In this document: positions 1-10,492 of the stretch, piece by piece
Layout of the letters: each line of letters begins with the position of its first letter
Position numbering within the stretch: the stretch's first letter is position 1
Assembly: GCF_015667585.1 (NCBI RefSeq)
Contig: NZ_JADPEG010000002.1
Location: 186,001 to 250,000, forward strand
From: Clostridium sp. D33t1_170424_F3
GTDB taxonomy: Bacteria > Bacillota > Clostridia > Oscillospirales > Acutalibacteraceae
Length of the DNA stretch: 64,000 nt
Reading direction: 5' to 3'
Translations under genes and position numbers: made by a program
Notes under the pieces: model-generated
Seen by the model: only the letters and a program-made list of their open reading frames with translations
Told to the model about the DNA's origin: nothing
Databases searched by the model: none

Positions 1-299
<299 letters not shown>

Positions 300-302
300 T
301 TA

Positions 303-1637
303 TCAGTCAAGGAAGCCCTTATAATGGCGCATCATCAACTGAGATTCCATCTGCTTCATGGTCTCCAGCGCAACGCCAACCAGAATGATGACGGAGGTAC
401 CGCCCAGGGTCAGGTTGTGCATGCCGGTAACCGCGCCGAAAATAATCGGCAGCAGAGCAATCAGAGCGAGGAACAGCGCGCCAATCAACGTGATCTTCGA
501 AAGGATCTTTGCGATGAAATCAGAAGTGGACTTGCCGGGACGGATGCCCGGAATCGTACCGTTGTTCTGACGAAGATTATTGGCCATCTCAATCGGATTA
601 TACTGGATCGTTACATAGAAGTAAGCGAACATGATAATCAGAAGGAAATACAGAACCGAGTACAGCCAGCCGGTCGAAGAGAAGGCGTCAAAGAAGGACT
701 TCCAGAAACCGGTCGCCGCATTGCCGCCCATGAAGAGCTGGATGGTGCTCGGGATGGAAAGGATCGAGCTTGCGAAGATGATCGGCATAACGCCGGACAT
801 TGCAACCTTGATCGGGATATGGCTGCTCTGGCCGCCGTACATCTTGCGTCCTACCACGCGCTTGGCGTACTGGACCGGGATACGGCGCTCAGAATCGTTC
901 ATAAAGACAATAACCCAGATAACGAGGAGGAAAATCACGACAAACAGCGGGACAAGGAAATAGAACTTGCCGTAGTTGGTCGGGTCCTCGATGGCAGCGC
1001 TGATATACTGGCCGAGCTGGCGGATGGTATGCGGCAGTCTTGCCACGATACCAGAGAACAACAGAATGGAGATACCGTTGCCGATACCCTTCTGGTTGAC
1101 CTGCTCGCCCATCCACATCATCATCGCCGTACCGGCGGTGAATGCCAGGATGATCACGATCGCTGCGAATACCTGCTCCCAGCCGCTTGTATACAGGGCG
1201 ATCGGAGCGCCTTGATATGTGCTGTTGCGCAGATAGAAATAGTAAGCGGTACCCTGAACCAGGCCCAGGATGACGGTGACATAGCGGGTGATGGTCGCAA
1301 TTCTCTTACGTCCTTCCTCACCCTCCTTCGCCATTCTCTCCAGCGGAGGGATGGCAACCGTCAAAAGCTGCATGATGATGGAACTGTTGATGTACGGGGT
1401 GACGCCCATTGCAAACATGGTCGCGTTTGCGAACGCACCGCCCGAGAGCATATCCAGGTAGCCCAGCGCATTGCCGGACTCGCCCACTGTGCCCATCAAC
1501 CCTTTCAGCGCGTTGACATCCAGGAACGGAACCGGGATGGTCGCGCCAAAACGGAAGATTACAATGATAAACAGGGTAAACAGAATTTTTTTACGAAGAT
1601 CCGGGACGTTCCAGGCATTCTTGATTGTCTTGAACAA
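303..1637 (-). CDS. secY: Preprotein translocase subunit SecY
   Basis: SecY is the channel-forming subunit of the Sec translocon in the cytoplasmic membrane. The 444-residue length and roughly ten hydrophobic segments fit the family, as do the N-terminus (NAWNVPDLRKKILFTL) and the plug-region sequence IPVPFLDVNAL. The start is TTG, only 2 nt after the rplO stop codon. The AGGTGAT ribosome binding site is inside the last codons of rplO, so translation is probably coupled. It sits between rplO and adk in the spc part of the ribosomal operon. Confidence 0.97.
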   Translation of the reverse strand: MFKTIKNAWNVPDLRKKILFTLFIIVIFRFGATIPVPFLDVNALKGLMGTVGESGNALGYLDMLSGGAFANATMFAMGVTPYINSSIIMQLLTVAIPPLERMAKEGEEGRKRIATITRYVTVILGLVQGTAYYFYLRNSTYQGAPIALYTSGWEQVFAAIVIILAFTAGTAMMMWMGEQVNQKGIGNGISILLFSGIVARLPHTIRQLGQYISAAIEDPTNYGKFYFLVPLFVVIFLLVIWVIVFMNDSERRIPVQYAKRVVGRKMYGGQSSHIPIKVAMSGVMPIIFASSILSIPSTIQLFMGGNAATGFWKSFFDAFSSTGWLYSVLYFLLIIMFAYFYVTIQYNPIEMANNLRQNNGTIPGIRPGKSTSDFIAKILSKITLIGALFLALIALLPIIFGAVTGMHNLTLGGTSVIILVGVALETMKQMESQLMMRHYKGFLD

Positions 1638-1638
1638 T

Positions 1639-2079
1639 TCAGATCACCTCTGCCTTCCCGCCGGCGGCTTCTATCTTCTGCTTTGCAGCTTCAGAATAGG
1701 CAGAGACCTTCACGGTTAACTTTTTCGTCAGTTTGCCGTTGCTGAGAATCTTGATGCCGTCGCAGCACTGCTTCACAATGCCCGCGTCGATCAATGCCTG
1801 TGTGTCAACGACCGCGCCGTTTTCAAACTTCTCCAGCGTACCTACGTTGACTGCCACGATGGTTTTAGCAAAAATATTGTTAAATCCTCTTTTCGGAACA
1901 CGTCTCTGCAGCGGCATCTGGCCGCCTTCAAAGCCGGGACGCATGCCGTGGCCCGCTCTGGCCTTCTGGCCTTTATGGCCTTTGCCTGCGGTCTTGCCCT
2001 GGCCGGAGCCGTGTCCTCTTCCGATACGCTTGGATGCCTTTTTGGCGCCCGGCGTAGCGGTTAGATCATGCAAATTCAT
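1639..2079 (-). CDS. rplO: 50S ribosomal protein L15
   Basis: Large-subunit protein L15, 146 residues, which binds 23S rRNA late in assembly. The glycine/lysine-rich N-terminal tail ([20 protein letters not shown]) and the following [12 protein letters not shown] segment are family hallmarks. ATG start with a clear upstream GGAGG. It lies between rpmD and secY, and its last codons carry the secY ribosome binding site. Confidence 0.97.
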   Translation of the reverse strand: MNLHDLTATPGAKKASKRIGRGHGSGQGKTAGKGHKGQKARAGHGMRPGFEGGQMPLQRRVPKRGFNNIFAKTIVAVNVGTLEKFENGAVVDTQALIDAGIVKQCCDGIKILSNGKLTKKLTVKVSAYSEAAKQKIEAAGGKAEVI

Positions 2080-2098
2080 TTTACTCGCACCTCCTTGC

Positions 2099-2278
2099 TT
2101 ACGCGTTCACTACCTCGATGAGGTGGATAATCTTGGCCACCTTGCCTTTGGTCTGATCGTTGTCCGGCTGTACGGTAACGTCGCCGATTTTGCGCAGACC
2201 AAGCGCCTGGGCGGTTGCAATCTGGTCCTTTTTACTGCCGATGAGACTTTTCACCAGCTTGATTTTGAGCTGTGCCAT
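2099..2278 (-). CDS. rpmD: 50S ribosomal protein L30
   Basis: A 59-residue protein starting [20 protein letters not shown] and ending HLIEVVNA. The L30 core is recognisable in the SLIG segment and in [15 protein letters not shown]. The ATG at 2278 is preceded by a strong GGAGG. The gene falls in the expected rpsE-rpmD-rplO position with short spacers on both sides. Confidence 0.95.
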   Translation of the reverse strand: MAQLKIKLVKSLIGSKKDQIATAQALGLRKIGDVTVQPDNDQTKGKVAKIIHLIEVVNA

Positions 2279-2293
2279 CTTGCTCCCCCCTCC

Positions 2294-2803
2294 TTAAAGA
2301 ATATCCTGCACCGACTTACCGCGGATGGCGGCAACTTCTTCGGCGGTGCGCAGCTGTGCCATACCGGCCAGCGTTGCACGGACTACATTGCACGGATTGT
2401 TGGAACGGAGAGCCTTTGTACGGATATCTCTGATACCAACAGCTTCGACGACCGCACGAACCGGGCCGCCTGCGATAACGCCGGTACCGGGTGCGGCGGG
2501 CTTCATCAGAACCTTGCCTGCGCCATATTCGCCGATGATTTCGTGCGGGATGGTGGAGCCGCGCAGCGCAACCTTGATGAGGTTCTTCTTCGCGTCTTCG
2601 ATGCCCTTGCGGATCGCTTCGGGAACTTCACCCGCTTTGCCAATGCCGAAACCGACCGTGCCCTTGCCGTCTCCCACCACGACCAGCGCAGCGAACTTGA
2701 AGATACGGCCGCCCTTTACAGTCTTGCTGACACGGTTGATTGCAACAACATGTTCTTTCATCTCATCCTGAGACTGCTGTCTGGGTGCGTCAAATCTAGC
2801 CAA
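2294..2803 (-). CDS. rpsE: 30S ribosomal protein S5
   Basis: Small-subunit protein S5, 169 residues, involved in decoding fidelity and mRNA entry. The N-terminal dsRNA-binding-like domain ([38 protein letters not shown]) is followed by the C-terminal S5 domain ([15 protein letters not shown]). The start is TTG at 2803, supported by GGAGG seven bases upstream; there is no in-frame ATG nearby. Part of the spc gene string, 15 bp after rplR. Confidence 0.97.
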   Translation of the reverse strand: MARFDAPRQQSQDEMKEHVVAINRVSKTVKGGRIFKFAALVVVGDGKGTVGFGIGKAGEVPEAIRKGIEDAKKNLIKVALRGSTIPHEIIGEYGAGKVLMKPAAPGTGVIAGGPVRAVVEAVGIRDIRTKALRSNNPCNVVRATLAGMAQLRTAEEVAAIRGKSVQDIL

Positions 2804-2818
2804 AAGTATTCCTCCTTC

Positions 2819-3178
2819 TTAGAACTTGAGGCCGCCCTCACGGGCGCCTTCGGCCAGCTCTTTGACGCGGCCGTGGAAAATATAGCCGCCGCGGTCAAAT
2901 ACGACCTTGGAAATGCCCTTTTCTGCGGCGCGTTTGGCAATAAGCTCGCCAACCTTTTTTGCGGCTTCCTTGTTTCCGCCGTTACCATTGAACTCTTTGT
3001 CCAGGGAAGAAGCTGCCACAAGGGTAACTCCTTTTACATCGTCGATGATCTGGGCGTAGATGTTTGTGGTAGAGCGAAATACATTCAGGCGCGGGCACTC
3101 AGCGGTGCCGGAAATCTTGCCGCGCACTCTCTTGTGGCGGTTCAATCTGGCTTTGTTTGTATCAGCCTTATTCACCAT
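2819..3178 (-). CDS. rplR: 50S ribosomal protein L18
   Basis: 5S rRNA-binding protein L18, 119 residues. Recognisable by [23 protein letters not shown] near the N-terminus (given here in part) and by the C-terminal [23 protein letters not shown] start with adjacent ribosome binding site. It lies between rplF and rpsE with 14-15 bp spacers. Confidence 0.97.
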   Translation of the reverse strand: MVNKADTNKARLNRHKRVRGKISGTAECPRLNVFRSTTNIYAQIIDDVKGVTLVAASSLDKEFNGNGGNKEAAKKVGELIAKRAAEKGISKVVFDRGGYIFHGRVKELAEGAREGGLKF

Positions 3179-3192
3179 TTGTCATTCACTCC

Positions 3193-3741
3193 TTACTTCT
3201 TAGCGCCCTTACCGGCCTTGCCTTCCTTATGACGGACAAATTCGCCAGCATAGCGGATACCCTTGCCCTTGTACGGCTCCGGCGGGCGTTTCTCGCGGAC
3301 TTCCGCGGCAAACTGTCCAACCTTCTGTTTGTCCGAGCCAAGGATCACAATTTTGTTAGCGGACGGGCATTCAATCGTGATGCCGTCGATCTCCGGTACG
3401 ATAACCTGATGGGAATAGCCCAGGTTCATAACCAGATTTTTGCCCTGCTTCTGCACACGGTAGCCAACGCCGTTGACGTCGAGCTCTTTCTTAAAGCCGT
3501 CCGTTACGCCGACCACCATGTTGGCGATGAGCGTACGGGTCAGGCCGTGCAGAGAACGGTTTTGCTTTTCGTCGTTCGGACGGGTCACGAGGATTTCGCT
3601 TCCCTCAACCGCGACGCTCATATTCGGATGGAACGCCTGGGTCAGGGTCGCCTTCGGGCCCTTCACTGTGATGACGTTGCCGTCAATGCTGATATTGACG
3701 CCAGCGGGAATATTTATGGGTTTTCTTCCAATTCGAGACAT
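3193..3741 (-). CDS. rplF: 50S ribosomal protein L6
   Basis: L6 binds 23S rRNA near the sarcin-ricin loop. The 182 residues hold the two tandem L6 folds: the N-terminal [15 protein letters not shown] start and the C-terminal signature [18 protein letters not shown] start, GGAGG-like site upstream. Gene order rpsH-rplF-rplR is the standard one. Confidence 0.97.
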   Translation of the reverse strand: MSRIGRKPINIPAGVNISIDGNVITVKGPKATLTQAFHPNMSVAVEGSEILVTRPNDEKQNRSLHGLTRTLIANMVVGVTDGFKKELDVNGVGYRVQKQGKNLVMNLGYSHQVIVPEIDGITIECPSANKIVILGSDKQKVGQFAAEVREKRPPEPYKGKGIRYAGEFVRHKEGKAGKGAKK

Positions 3742-3757
3742 TTCTGCACCCCCTTAA

Positions 3758-4156
3758 TTACCAAATAAATGCGAGGACTTCGCCGCCTACATTTTCCTTA
3801 CGGGCCTGACGGTCGGTCATGATGCCCTTGGAAGTGGAGATGATGGCGACGCCCAGGCCCTTCATGACCCGGGGCAGCTCCTCAGCGCTGGAATAGATGC
3901 GAAGGCCCGGTTTGGAAACCCGGCGCAGACCCTTGATAACAGGCGTCTTGCCCTCGCCATATTTTAGGTTCACCTTGATGATGCCCTGTTTGCCGTCCTC
4001 TACAACCGTAAAATTCTTTACATATCCCTCATCGACCAGAATCTGGACAATGGCTTTCTTCATGTTGGAAGCGGGAATGTCAACGGAATCATGCTTTGCG
4101 GAAACCGCATTGCGAATACGGGTGAGCAAATCAGCAATCGTATCTGTAATTTGCAT
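3758..4156 (-). CDS. rpsH: 30S ribosomal protein S8
   Basis: S8 is a primary 16S rRNA-binding protein; in E. coli it is also the translational repressor of the spc operon (known for that species, not shown here). The 132-residue protein starts [17 protein letters not shown] and ends with the conserved segment [23 protein letters not shown] start with a GGAGG site. It follows rpsZ by 24 bp. Confidence 0.97.
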   Translation of the reverse strand: MQITDTIADLLTRIRNAVSAKHDSVDIPASNMKKAIVQILVDEGYVKNFTVVEDGKQGIIKVNLKYGEGKTPVIKGLRRVSKPGLRIYSSAEELPRVMKGLGVAIISTSKGIMTDRQARKENVGGEVLAFIW

Positions 4157-4180
4157 ACCGTTACCTCCTTTGCTAAGCTT

Positions 4181-4366
4181 TTACCAGCTGGCCTTTTTCA
4201 CACCCGGAATCTCGCCCTTGTAGGCCAGTTCCCGGAAGCATATGCGGCAAATTCCGAACTTGCGAAGATAGGCATGCGGCCTGCCACAGATTTTGCATCT
4301 GTTGTACGCGCGGGAAGAATACTTCGCCGGTCTGCTCTGCTTGATTTTCATAGAAGTCTTGGCCAC
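4181..4366 (-). CDS. rpsZ: 30S ribosomal protein S14, zinc type (type Z)
   Basis: A 61-residue S14 of the zinc-binding type. Two CxxC pairs are visible ([13 protein letters not shown] and [10 protein letters not shown]), so the protein should bind one zinc ion. The start is GTG at 4366 with a GGAGG site. The gene is in the usual place between rplE and rpsH. The zinc-independent S14 paralogue that many Firmicutes carry elsewhere is not in this window. Confidence 0.96.
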   Translation of the reverse strand: MAKTSMKIKQSRPAKYSSRAYNRCKICGRPHAYLRKFGICRICFRELAYKGEIPGVKKASW

Positions 4367-4378
4367 AATAATCCCTCC

Positions 4379-4918
4379 TTATTTCGCAAACGGGGCACCC
4401 ATGAGGGACAAAAGCTCTCTGGATTCCTCGTCGGTGTTTGCGGTGGTCACGAAACAGATGTCCATTCCGCGGACTTTATCGATCTTATCGTAGTCGATCT
4501 CCGGGAAGATCAACTGTTCTTTGATGCCCATGTTGTAGTTGCCGCGGCCATCAAAAGAGTTGGCGTTGATGCCTCTGAAGTCTCTTACGCGGGGCAGGGC
4601 GACGTTGAAGAGTCTGTCAATGAACTCGTACATTCTGTCGCCTCTGAGGGTTACTTTTACGCCGATATTCATGCCCTCACGGAGCTTGAAGTTTGCGACG
4701 GATTTCTTTGCCTTACAGATCATCGGCTTCTGGCCGGTGATGGCGGAGAGATCGGTCACGATGGCGTCAATTACTTTGGCGTTGTCTTTCGCCTCGCCGG
4801 CTCCTACGTTGATGACAACTTTCTCGATCTTCGGGATCTGCATCACGCTTTTGTAGGAGAACTTTTTCATCAGTGCCGGAGCGACGTCTTTTCTATAAGT
4901 TTCCTTAAGTCTGGCCAT
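4379..4918 (-). CDS. rplE: 50S ribosomal protein L5
   Basis: L5 binds 5S rRNA and contacts the P-site tRNA. The 179-residue protein starts [16 protein letters not shown] and contains the family segments [16 protein letters not shown] and [25 protein letters not shown] start. It is flanked by rplX and rpsZ with spacers of about 12-13 bp. Confidence 0.97.
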   Translation of the reverse strand: MARLKETYRKDVAPALMKKFSYKSVMQIPKIEKVVINVGAGEAKDNAKVIDAIVTDLSAITGQKPMICKAKKSVANFKLREGMNIGVKVTLRGDRMYEFIDRLFNVALPRVRDFRGINANSFDGRGNYNMGIKEQLIFPEIDYDKIDKVRGMDICFVTTANTDEESRELLSLMGAPFAK

Positions 4919-4931
4919 GTCTTATCCTCCC

Positions 4932-5252
4932 TTACAGCGCTTCGCCGCATTTTACGCAAATGCGTTCCTTGGTGCCGTCCTCATACATTTTGTGGCCGAC
5001 ACGCGTGGGTTTGCCGCAGCGGGGGCAGACAATCTGGACCTTGCAGGCATAGATTGCGCTTTCAGCCTTAACGATGCCTGCCTGGTCGCCCATTTTGCGG
5101 GCCTTCACATGCTTGCTGATCATGTTGAGGCCCTCGACGATGACCTTGCCCTCTTTGGGGCTGACGGCCAGGATCTTGCCCTTTTTGCCGCGATCTTTAC
5201 CTGTAATGATGACGACGGTGTCACCAGTTTTAACATGAACTTTGTTATTCAT
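4932..5252 (-). CDS. rplX: 50S ribosomal protein L24
   Basis: Assembly-initiating protein L24, 106 residues, with an N-terminal KOW motif (GDTVVIITGKDRGKKGKIL). The C-terminal part has two CxxC pairs (CPRCGKPTRVG and CVKCGEAL), a zinc-ribbon-like arrangement. ATG start. It lies between rplN and rplE. Confidence 0.97.
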   Translation of the reverse strand: MNNKVHVKTGDTVVIITGKDRGKKGKILAVSPKEGKVIVEGLNMISKHVKARKMGDQAGIVKAESAIYACKVQIVCPRCGKPTRVGHKMYEDGTKERICVKCGEAL

Positions 5253-5267
5253 TTGGGAACACCTCCA

Positions 5268-5636
5268 TCAAAGTACTTCCGGGGCAAGGCTCAGAATCTT
5301 CAGATAATCCTTATCGCGCAGCTCTCTCGCCACGGGTCCAAAGATACGCGTGCCCTTCGGGTTTTTGTCTTCCTTGATAATAACGGCGGCATTTTCATCA
5401 AAACGGATGTAAGTACCGTCGTCACGGCGTACGCCGAACGCGGTGCGGACGATAACCGCCTTGACCACGTCGCCTTTTTTCACCTGGCCGCCGGGCGCCG
5501 CTTTCTTTACAGAAGCCACGACCACGTCGCCAATATTTGCATACCTTCTGCCGGTACCGCCGAGAACGCGGATGCACATAAGCTCCTTCGCGCCGGTGTT
5601 ATCGGCTACTTTCAGGTAGGTCTGCTGTTGTATCAC
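5268..5636 (-). CDS. rplN: 50S ribosomal protein L14
   Basis: L14 (122 residues) lies at the intersubunit face of the 50S particle. The signature begins [20 protein letters not shown] and continues with [22 protein letters not shown]. The start is GTG at 5636, with GGAGG upstream. Standard rpsQ-rplN-rplX order. Confidence 0.97.
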   Translation of the reverse strand: MIQQQTYLKVADNTGAKELMCIRVLGGTGRRYANIGDVVVASVKKAAPGGQVKKGDVVKAVIVRTAFGVRRDDGTYIRFDENAAVIIKEDKNPKGTRIFGPVARELRDKDYLKILSLAPEVL

Positions 5637-5668
5637 AGTGCGTTCCTCCTTCGCTTAAGCCAAAAAGC

Positions 5669-5926
5669 TTATTTGGCCTTCTCTATAATCTCGACGAGAC
5701 GCCATCTTTTTTCTTTACTGAGCGGACGGGTCTCCATCACACGCACGCGGTCACCGATTGTGCATTCATTGTTCTCATCATGTGCCTTCAGCTTAACGGT
5801 ACGTTTGATAATTTTCTTATACAGCGGATGCTTGACGCTGTCCTCAATGGCAATGACAATCGTCTTATCCATTTTGTTGCTGACAACTTTACCGACCGCC
5901 GTTTTTCTCATATTTCTATCGCTCAC
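5669..5926 (-). CDS. rpsQ: 30S ribosomal protein S17
   Basis: Primary 16S rRNA-binding protein S17, 85 residues, OB-fold. Family segments [17 protein letters not shown] and the C-terminal [20 protein letters not shown] are present. The start is GTG at 5926, with a GGAGG site. It lies between rpmC and rplN. Confidence 0.97.
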   Translation of the reverse strand: MSDRNMRKTAVGKVVSNKMDKTIVIAIEDSVKHPLYKKIIKRTVKLKAHDENNECTIGDRVRVMETRPLSKEKRWRLVEIIEKAK

Positions 5927-5945
5927 TGATTAATCCTCCCTTCCG

Positions 5946-6152
5946 TTACGCCTTCGCGCTGTCCTTGAGTTCATTCTCGCGAATAACGGTCTTTACACGC
6001 GCGATATCTTTCTTAACAGCGGAAATACGCATCGGGTTATCGAGCTGATTAATGGCAAGCTGGAAACGCAGGTTGAAAAGCTCGGCCTTGAGGTCTTTCA
6101 GCTTACTTTCCAATTCCGCGGTTGTTAAATCTCTGACTTCTGAGGCCTTCAT
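5946..6152 (-). CDS. rpmC: 50S ribosomal protein L29
   Basis: L29 (68 residues) is at the exit of the polypeptide tunnel. The sequence begins [20 protein letters not shown] and includes the family core [19 protein letters not shown]. Its ATG shares one base with the rplP stop codon (TAATG), which implies translational coupling. Confidence 0.97.
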   Translation of the reverse strand: MKASEVRDLTTAELESKLKDLKAELFNLRFQLAINQLDNPMRISAVKKDIARVKTVIRENELKDSAKA

Positions 6153-6577
6153 TACTGCTCACCACCCGTTTCTTCCTTTTTAACAAACTTGCACTTAATC
6201 GGCAGCTTGTTGGACGCAAGACGCAATGCTTCTCTGGCGGTTTCCTCCGGAACGCCGCCAATCTCGAACATGACTCTGCCCGGCTTGACAACGGCAACCC
6301 AGTACTCCGGGGAGCCTTTACCGGAACCCATGCGGGTTTCAGCCGGCTTCTCTGTGATCGGCTTATCCGGGAAAATCTTGATCCAGACCTGGCCGAATCT
6401 CTTGCAGTAACGTGTCATGGCGACACGAGCTGCTTCAATCTGGTTGGAAGTGATCCATGCCGGCTCCATCGCCTGGAGGCCGAAATCACCGTAAGTCACC
6501 TTATTGCCGCGATATGCTTTACCGGTCAGACGACCGCGGTGCACTCTGCGGTATTTTACACGTTTAGGCAACAGCAT
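6152..6577 (-). CDS. rplP: 50S ribosomal protein L16
   Basis: L16 organises the A-site region of 23S rRNA. The 141-residue protein starts [16 protein letters not shown] and carries the family segments [20 protein letters not shown] and [19 protein letters not shown]. Both ends overlap their neighbours by one base (TAATG with rpsC upstream and rpmC downstream). Confidence 0.97.
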   Translation of the reverse strand: MLLPKRVKYRRVHRGRLTGKAYRGNKVTYGDFGLQAMEPAWITSNQIEAARVAMTRYCKRFGQVWIKIFPDKPITEKPAETRMGSGKGSPEYWVAVVKPGRVMFEIGGVPEETAREALRLASNKLPIKCKFVKKEETGGEQ

Positions 6578-7242
6578 TATTTACTGCCTCCTTCCCTGCG
6601 GGGCTTGCGGTTGTCGTTAAGAACCTCGCCCTTGTACAGCCAAACCTTGACGCCGATGCGTCCATAGGTTGTGGCGGCTTCTGCAAAACCGTAGTCGATG
6701 TCCGCGCGGATGGTCTGCAGCGGAATCGTTCCGTCGTGGTACTGTTCCGTTCTGGCGATTTCAGCGCCGCCCAAACGGCCGGATACCTGGGTTTTAATAC
6801 CCTTCGCGCCGAGCTTCATGGCACGGCCGATGCACTGCTTCATCGCGCGGCGGAAAGAAGTTCTCTTCTCCAGCTGCTGTGCGATGTTCTCTGCGATCAG
6901 CTGCGCGTTGAGGTCCGGGGACTTCACTTCAACAATATTGATCGTAACCGGCTTTTTGAGCATCTTCTCGCACTGCACACGAAGTTTTTCAATTTCGGAG
7001 CCGCCTCTGCCGATGACCATGCCGGGTTTTGCACAATGGATATGAACGCGCACCTTGGAGGCGTCACGCTCGATTTCAATCTTCGGAACGCCTGCTGCTG
7101 CAAGCTGTTTCTTCAGCGTTCTGCGCAGGTTGTAGTCCTCAACGAGCGTATCGCCGAAAACGTTGTCCTTCGCGAACCAGCGGGAATCCCAATCTTTAAT
7201 TACGCCCACACGAAAGCCATGTGGATTTACTTTCTGGCCCAT
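6577..7242 (-). CDS. rpsC: 30S ribosomal protein S3
   Basis: S3 is part of the mRNA entry channel. The 221-residue protein starts [20 protein letters not shown], then has the KH-type segment [15 protein letters not shown] and the C-terminal domain with [23 protein letters not shown] start with GGAGG-like site. Standard rplV-rpsC-rplP order. Confidence 0.97.
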   Translation of the reverse strand: MGQKVNPHGFRVGVIKDWDSRWFAKDNVFGDTLVEDYNLRRTLKKQLAAAGVPKIEIERDASKVRVHIHCAKPGMVIGRGGSEIEKLRVQCEKMLKKPVTINIVEVKSPDLNAQLIAENIAQQLEKRTSFRRAMKQCIGRAMKLGAKGIKTQVSGRLGGAEIARTEQYHDGTIPLQTIRADIDYGFAEAATTYGRIGVKVWLYKGEVLNDNRKPRREGGSK

Positions 7243-7261
7243 AGTTTACCTCCTCTTCTGC

Positions 7262-7603
7262 TTATTCTTTTTCCTTGAGCACGAGGGTCACGTGCGAAGT
7301 TCTCTTCTCGATACGGAACGCGCGTCCCTGTGCTCTCGGGCGGATGCGCTTGAGGATCGGGCCCGGACATACGAAGCACTCTGCCACGTACAGTCTGGAA
7401 ACATCCATGTTATGGTTATTCTCAGCGTTTGCCATAGCCGACTTCAGCAACTTTTCAAGGTATTCGCAAGCGGCCTTTGGGGTATTCTTGAGGATAGCCA
7501 TTGCAACGTCCACCGGCTTATTGCGGATCAGATCCAGCACGATGGATACCTTACGGGGAGAAATGCGGGCGTATTTCAGATAAGCCCTTGCTTCTGCTTC
7601 CAT
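7262..7603 (-). CDS. rplV: 50S ribosomal protein L22
   Basis: L22 (113 residues) lines the exit tunnel with its long beta-hairpin. Recognisable by [20 protein letters not shown] at the N-terminus and by the hairpin segment [21 protein letters not shown] start and a good ribosome binding site. Gene order rpsS-rplV-rpsC. Confidence 0.97.
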   Translation of the reverse strand: MEAEARAYLKYARISPRKVSIVLDLIRNKPVDVAMAILKNTPKAACEYLEKLLKSAMANAENNHNMDVSRLYVAECFVCPGPILKRIRPRAQGRAFRIEKRTSHVTLVLKEKE

Positions 7604-7623
7604 GTATATACTCCTTTCGGCCG

Positions 7624-7905
7624 TTATCTACCCGGCGATGTGGTTTTGGAACCGGCGTGGCCCTTATAGGTTCTGGTGGGTGCAAACTCACCGAGTTTGT
7701 GACCGACCATATCCTCGGTGACATACACCGGAACATGCTTGCGGCCGTCATGGACCGCAAAGGTGTGGCCTACGAAATCCGGGAAGATCACGGAAGCTCT
7801 GCTCCAGGTCTTCACGATCTTCTTTTCGCCGGCCGCATTCATTTCCTGAATCCTTTTCAGCAGCACAGGCTGTACATAAGGACCCTTTTTAATGCTTCTG
7901 CTCAT
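7624..7905 (-). CDS. rpsS: 30S ribosomal protein S19
   Basis: S19 (93 residues) sits in the head of the 30S subunit. The opening [20 protein letters not shown] and the segments [20 protein letters not shown] and [19 protein letters not shown] are characteristic. ATG start. It lies between rplB and rplV. Confidence 0.97.
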   Translation of the reverse strand: MSRSIKKGPYVQPVLLKRIQEMNAAGEKKIVKTWSRASVIFPDFVGHTFAVHDGRKHVPVYVTEDMVGHKLGEFAPTRTYKGHAGSKTTSPGR

Positions 7906-7931
7906 AATTCACAAGCTCCTTTCCGTACGCC

Positions 7932-8765
7932 TTATTTGCCGTTTCTGCGTCTCACGATAAACTTATCGGAACGGTTATGATGGGCGCGCGTCTTATAGCC
8001 GAGCGCCGGTTTGCCCCAGGGGGTCATCGGGCCCGGATGGCCGATCGGAGATTTACCTTCACCACCGCCGTGCGGGTGGTCGTTCGGGTTCATAACAGAA
8101 CCGCGGACCGTCGGTCTCCAGCCCATGTGGCGCTTGCGGCCCGCTTTACCGATCTTGACGTTCTCATGATCGATGTTGCTGACCTGGCCGATGGTGGCCA
8201 TGCAGTTTGCCGGCACGTTGCGGAGCTCGCCGGAAGGCAGCCTCAGCAGCGCCATGCCGTTTTCCTTCGCCATCAGCTGGGCCATGTTGCCCGCTGCGCG
8301 TGCAAGCTGCGCGCCCTTGCCGGGATACAGCTCGACGTTGTGGATGAAGGTACCGGTCGGGATGTTGGCAAGCGGAAGCGCGTTGCCGGGCTTAATATCG
8401 GCGCCGGTGCCGGAAACGATCACGTCGCCGACCTTCAGGCCGTGCGGTGCGATAATATATCTCTTTTCGCCGTCTTCATACTGAACCAGCGCGATGAACG
8501 CGGAGCGGTTCGGATCGTACTCCAGGGTGAGCACGGTGGCCGGCATATCCGCCTTCTGGCGCTTGAAGTCGATGATGCGGTACTTCTTGCGGTTTGCGCC
8601 GCCGCGGTGGCGGACGGTGATTCTGCCGTAGCTGTTGCGGCCGGAGTGGTTCTTCTTGGAATCCAGGAGACTCTTTTCCGGTGCAACTTTCGAAAGGCCA
8701 GTGTAGTCCGTGGTGGACATGTCCCTTCGGGCATTGGTTGTCGGTTTATAATTGATAATCGGCAT
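7932..8765 (-). CDS. rplB: 50S ribosomal protein L2
   Basis: L2 (277 residues) is needed for subunit association and peptidyl transfer. It has the N-terminal [20 protein letters not shown], the central SH3-like domain and the C-terminal signature [19 protein letters not shown] with the conserved histidine. ATG start; the GAGGAG site is about 12 bases upstream. An unusually long 94-bp spacer with a GC-rich hairpin separates it from rplW. Confidence 0.97.
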   Translation of the reverse strand: MPIINYKPTTNARRDMSTTDYTGLSKVAPEKSLLDSKKNHSGRNSYGRITVRHRGGANRKKYRIIDFKRQKADMPATVLTLEYDPNRSAFIALVQYEDGEKRYIIAPHGLKVGDVIVSGTGADIKPGNALPLANIPTGTFIHNVELYPGKGAQLARAAGNMAQLMAKENGMALLRLPSGELRNVPANCMATIGQVSNIDHENVKIGKAGRKRHMGWRPTVRGSVMNPNDHPHGGGEGKSPIGHPGPMTPWGKPALGYKTRAHHNRSDKFIVRRRNGK

Positions 8766-8831
8766 TTCGGTTTCACACTCCTCATGATGGCTTTGCGGGA
8801 CGCTGCCGACGCCCCATACGTTGCCGAAGGC

Positions 8832-8856
8832 CCGGGAAGCCGCTCGCGCGGCCCGG
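8832..8856 (-). other. GC-rich hairpin between rplW and rplB
   Basis: A two-part stem begins 3 nt past the rplW stop: an outer CCGGG/CCCGG helix and an inner five-base GCCGC/GCGGC helix closing a four-base loop. No T-run follows, so it is not a simple intrinsic terminator. Other spacers in this operon are mostly under 30 bp. It could be an RNA-processing or stability element, but the sequence does not show which. Confidence 0.5.
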
Positions 8857-8859
8857 AGA

Positions 8860-9150
8860 TTACATCATACCTTCAAAGAATTCGATGGTCTTGCTGTCCT
8901 CTGTCAGGGTGACGACGGCCTTCTTCCAGGACGGGGTGTAGCCCTCGGTTCTGCCCTGGCGGCGGAGGTGGCCTCTCACATGCAGAGTGTTGACCTTGCT
9001 GACCTTCACGCCGAACAGTTCTTCAACCGCTCTTTTGATGTCGATCTTTGTGGCGCTTTTGGCAACCTCAAAGGTGTACTTTTTCATGCCGATGCCGGTC
9101 ATGCTTTTTTCTGTAATAATGGGGCGGATAACGATATCCTGTGCTGCCAT
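8860..9150 (-). CDS. rplW: 50S ribosomal protein L23
   Basis: L23 (96 residues) is at the tunnel exit and is the docking site for trigger factor and SRP. The segments [13 protein letters not shown] and [19 protein letters not shown] mark the family. Its ATG overlaps the rplD stop codon by one base (TAATG). Confidence 0.97.
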   Translation of the reverse strand: MAAQDIVIRPIITEKSMTGIGMKKYTFEVAKSATKIDIKRAVEELFGVKVSKVNTLHVRGHLRRQGRTEGYTPSWKKAVVTLTEDSKTIEFFEGMM

Positions 9151-9773
9151 TATGCATACACCTCCTCAATCTGAGCGACGGCGTCCTTCACAACGACAAA
9201 CTTGTCGGCGTTGAGGATGTCGTAAACGTTCAGGGTGTTTACCATTGCGGTCTTCACACCGGGGATGTTCGCGGCGGAAGCGACGACCTTGCCGTTCAGC
9301 TCGGGCAGAACGATCAGCGTCTTCTTCTCGGAGCCAATCGCCTTGAGCATGTTTGCAATGGTCTTTGTCTTGTATTCGTCCATCGCCAGCTGGTCCAGAA
9401 CGATCATGTCGTTGCCGGCAACCTTGCTGGACAGCGCGGACTTCATTGCAAGGCGTCTTACCTTTTTATTTAAAGTATAACGGTAGCTGCGCGGCTTCGG
9501 GGCAAACGAGATACCTCCGTGCGTCCAATGGGGCGCGCGGGTGGAACCCTGTCTTGCGTGTCCGGTGCCCTTCTGTCTCCACGGCTTTTTGCCGCCGCCG
9601 GAAACTTCTGCGCGGGTCAGCGCGGACTGTGTGCCCTGGCGCTGGTTGGCGAGGTAGTTTTTCACTACGTCGTGCATGACGCTCACATTGGGCTCAATTC
9701 CAAATACAGCCTCGGCCAGGTCCATCTTTTCGACTTCTTTGCCGGCCGTGTTGAGTACTGCTACTGTAGGCAT
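9150..9773 (-). CDS. rplD: 50S ribosomal protein L4
   Basis: L4 (207 residues) contributes a loop to the exit tunnel, seen here as KPWRQKGTGHARQGSTRAPH. In E. coli, L4 also represses its own S10 operon by attenuation and translational control; whether that holds here is unknown, but the operon leader does contain a terminator-like hairpin. ATG start. Lies between rplC and rplW. Confidence 0.97.
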   Translation of the reverse strand: MPTVAVLNTAGKEVEKMDLAEAVFGIEPNVSVMHDVVKNYLANQRQGTQSALTRAEVSGGGKKPWRQKGTGHARQGSTRAPHWTHGGISFAPKPRSYRYTLNKKVRRLAMKSALSSKVAGNDMIVLDQLAMDEYKTKTIANMLKAIGSEKKTLIVLPELNGKVVASAANIPGVKTAMVNTLNVYDILNADKFVVVKDAVAQIEEVYA

Positions 9774-9790
9774 ACCAATTCCTCCTTCCC

Positions 9791-10423
9791 TTACGCCTTC
9801 ACGCTGTCGCGGATCACGACGGTACCGCCGTTGGGACCCGGGATCGCGCCTTTGACGGCGATGAGGTTGTTTTCGACGTCCACCTTGACGACAGTCAGAT
9901 TCTGGACGGTGACTTTCTCCGCACCCAGGTGGCCCGGCAGATGCTTGCCCTTGAACACTCTGGACGGATCGGAACAGGCGCCGTTGGAGCCTGCATGGCG
10001 GGCCACAGGGCCGGAACCATGGGTTTCTTTGAGCCTGTGCAGATTCCAGCGCTTGATCGCGCCGGCGTAGCCCTTACCTTTGCTGGTGCCGCTGACATCG
10101 ACCTTGTCGCCGTTGGCAAAGACGTCTGCCTTCACCAGGTCGCCTACATTGTAGGAATCGGTGCTTTCAAAGCGGAACTCGCGGAGGACTCTTTTGGGAG
10201 CGACGTCGCCCTTGGCGAAATGGCCCTTCATGGGCTTGTTCACCTTGTGGGCCTTCAGATCGCCGTAACCCAGCTGAACCGCTGCGTAGCCGTCGTTCTC
10301 AACAGTCTTTTTCTGTGCGACGACGCAGGGGCCTGCCTCGATGACGGTTACCGGGACCACTTTCCCGTTTTCGTCGAAGATCTGCGTCATGCCGATCTTC
10401 TTGCCGATGATACCTTTTTGCAT
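9791..10423 (-). CDS. rplC: 50S ribosomal protein L3
   Basis: L3 (210 residues) starts [20 protein letters not shown] and carries the family segments [19 protein letters not shown] and the glutamine-methylation loop region ([20 protein letters not shown]). ATG start with GGAGG. A 69-bp spacer separates it from rpsJ. Confidence 0.97.
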   Translation of the reverse strand: MQKGIIGKKIGMTQIFDENGKVVPVTVIEAGPCVVAQKKTVENDGYAAVQLGYGDLKAHKVNKPMKGHFAKGDVAPKRVLREFRFESTDSYNVGDLVKADVFANGDKVDVSGTSKGKGYAGAIKRWNLHRLKETHGSGPVARHAGSNGACSDPSRVFKGKHLPGHLGAEKVTVQNLTVVKVDVENNLIAVKGAIPGPNGGTVVIRDSVKA

Positions 10424-10492
10424 TATTTTACCTCCTGTACAGGTTATTGGTTGGCTTTCGCCAACTTGACCTCGGCCGCTGGTTGGTTAAAA

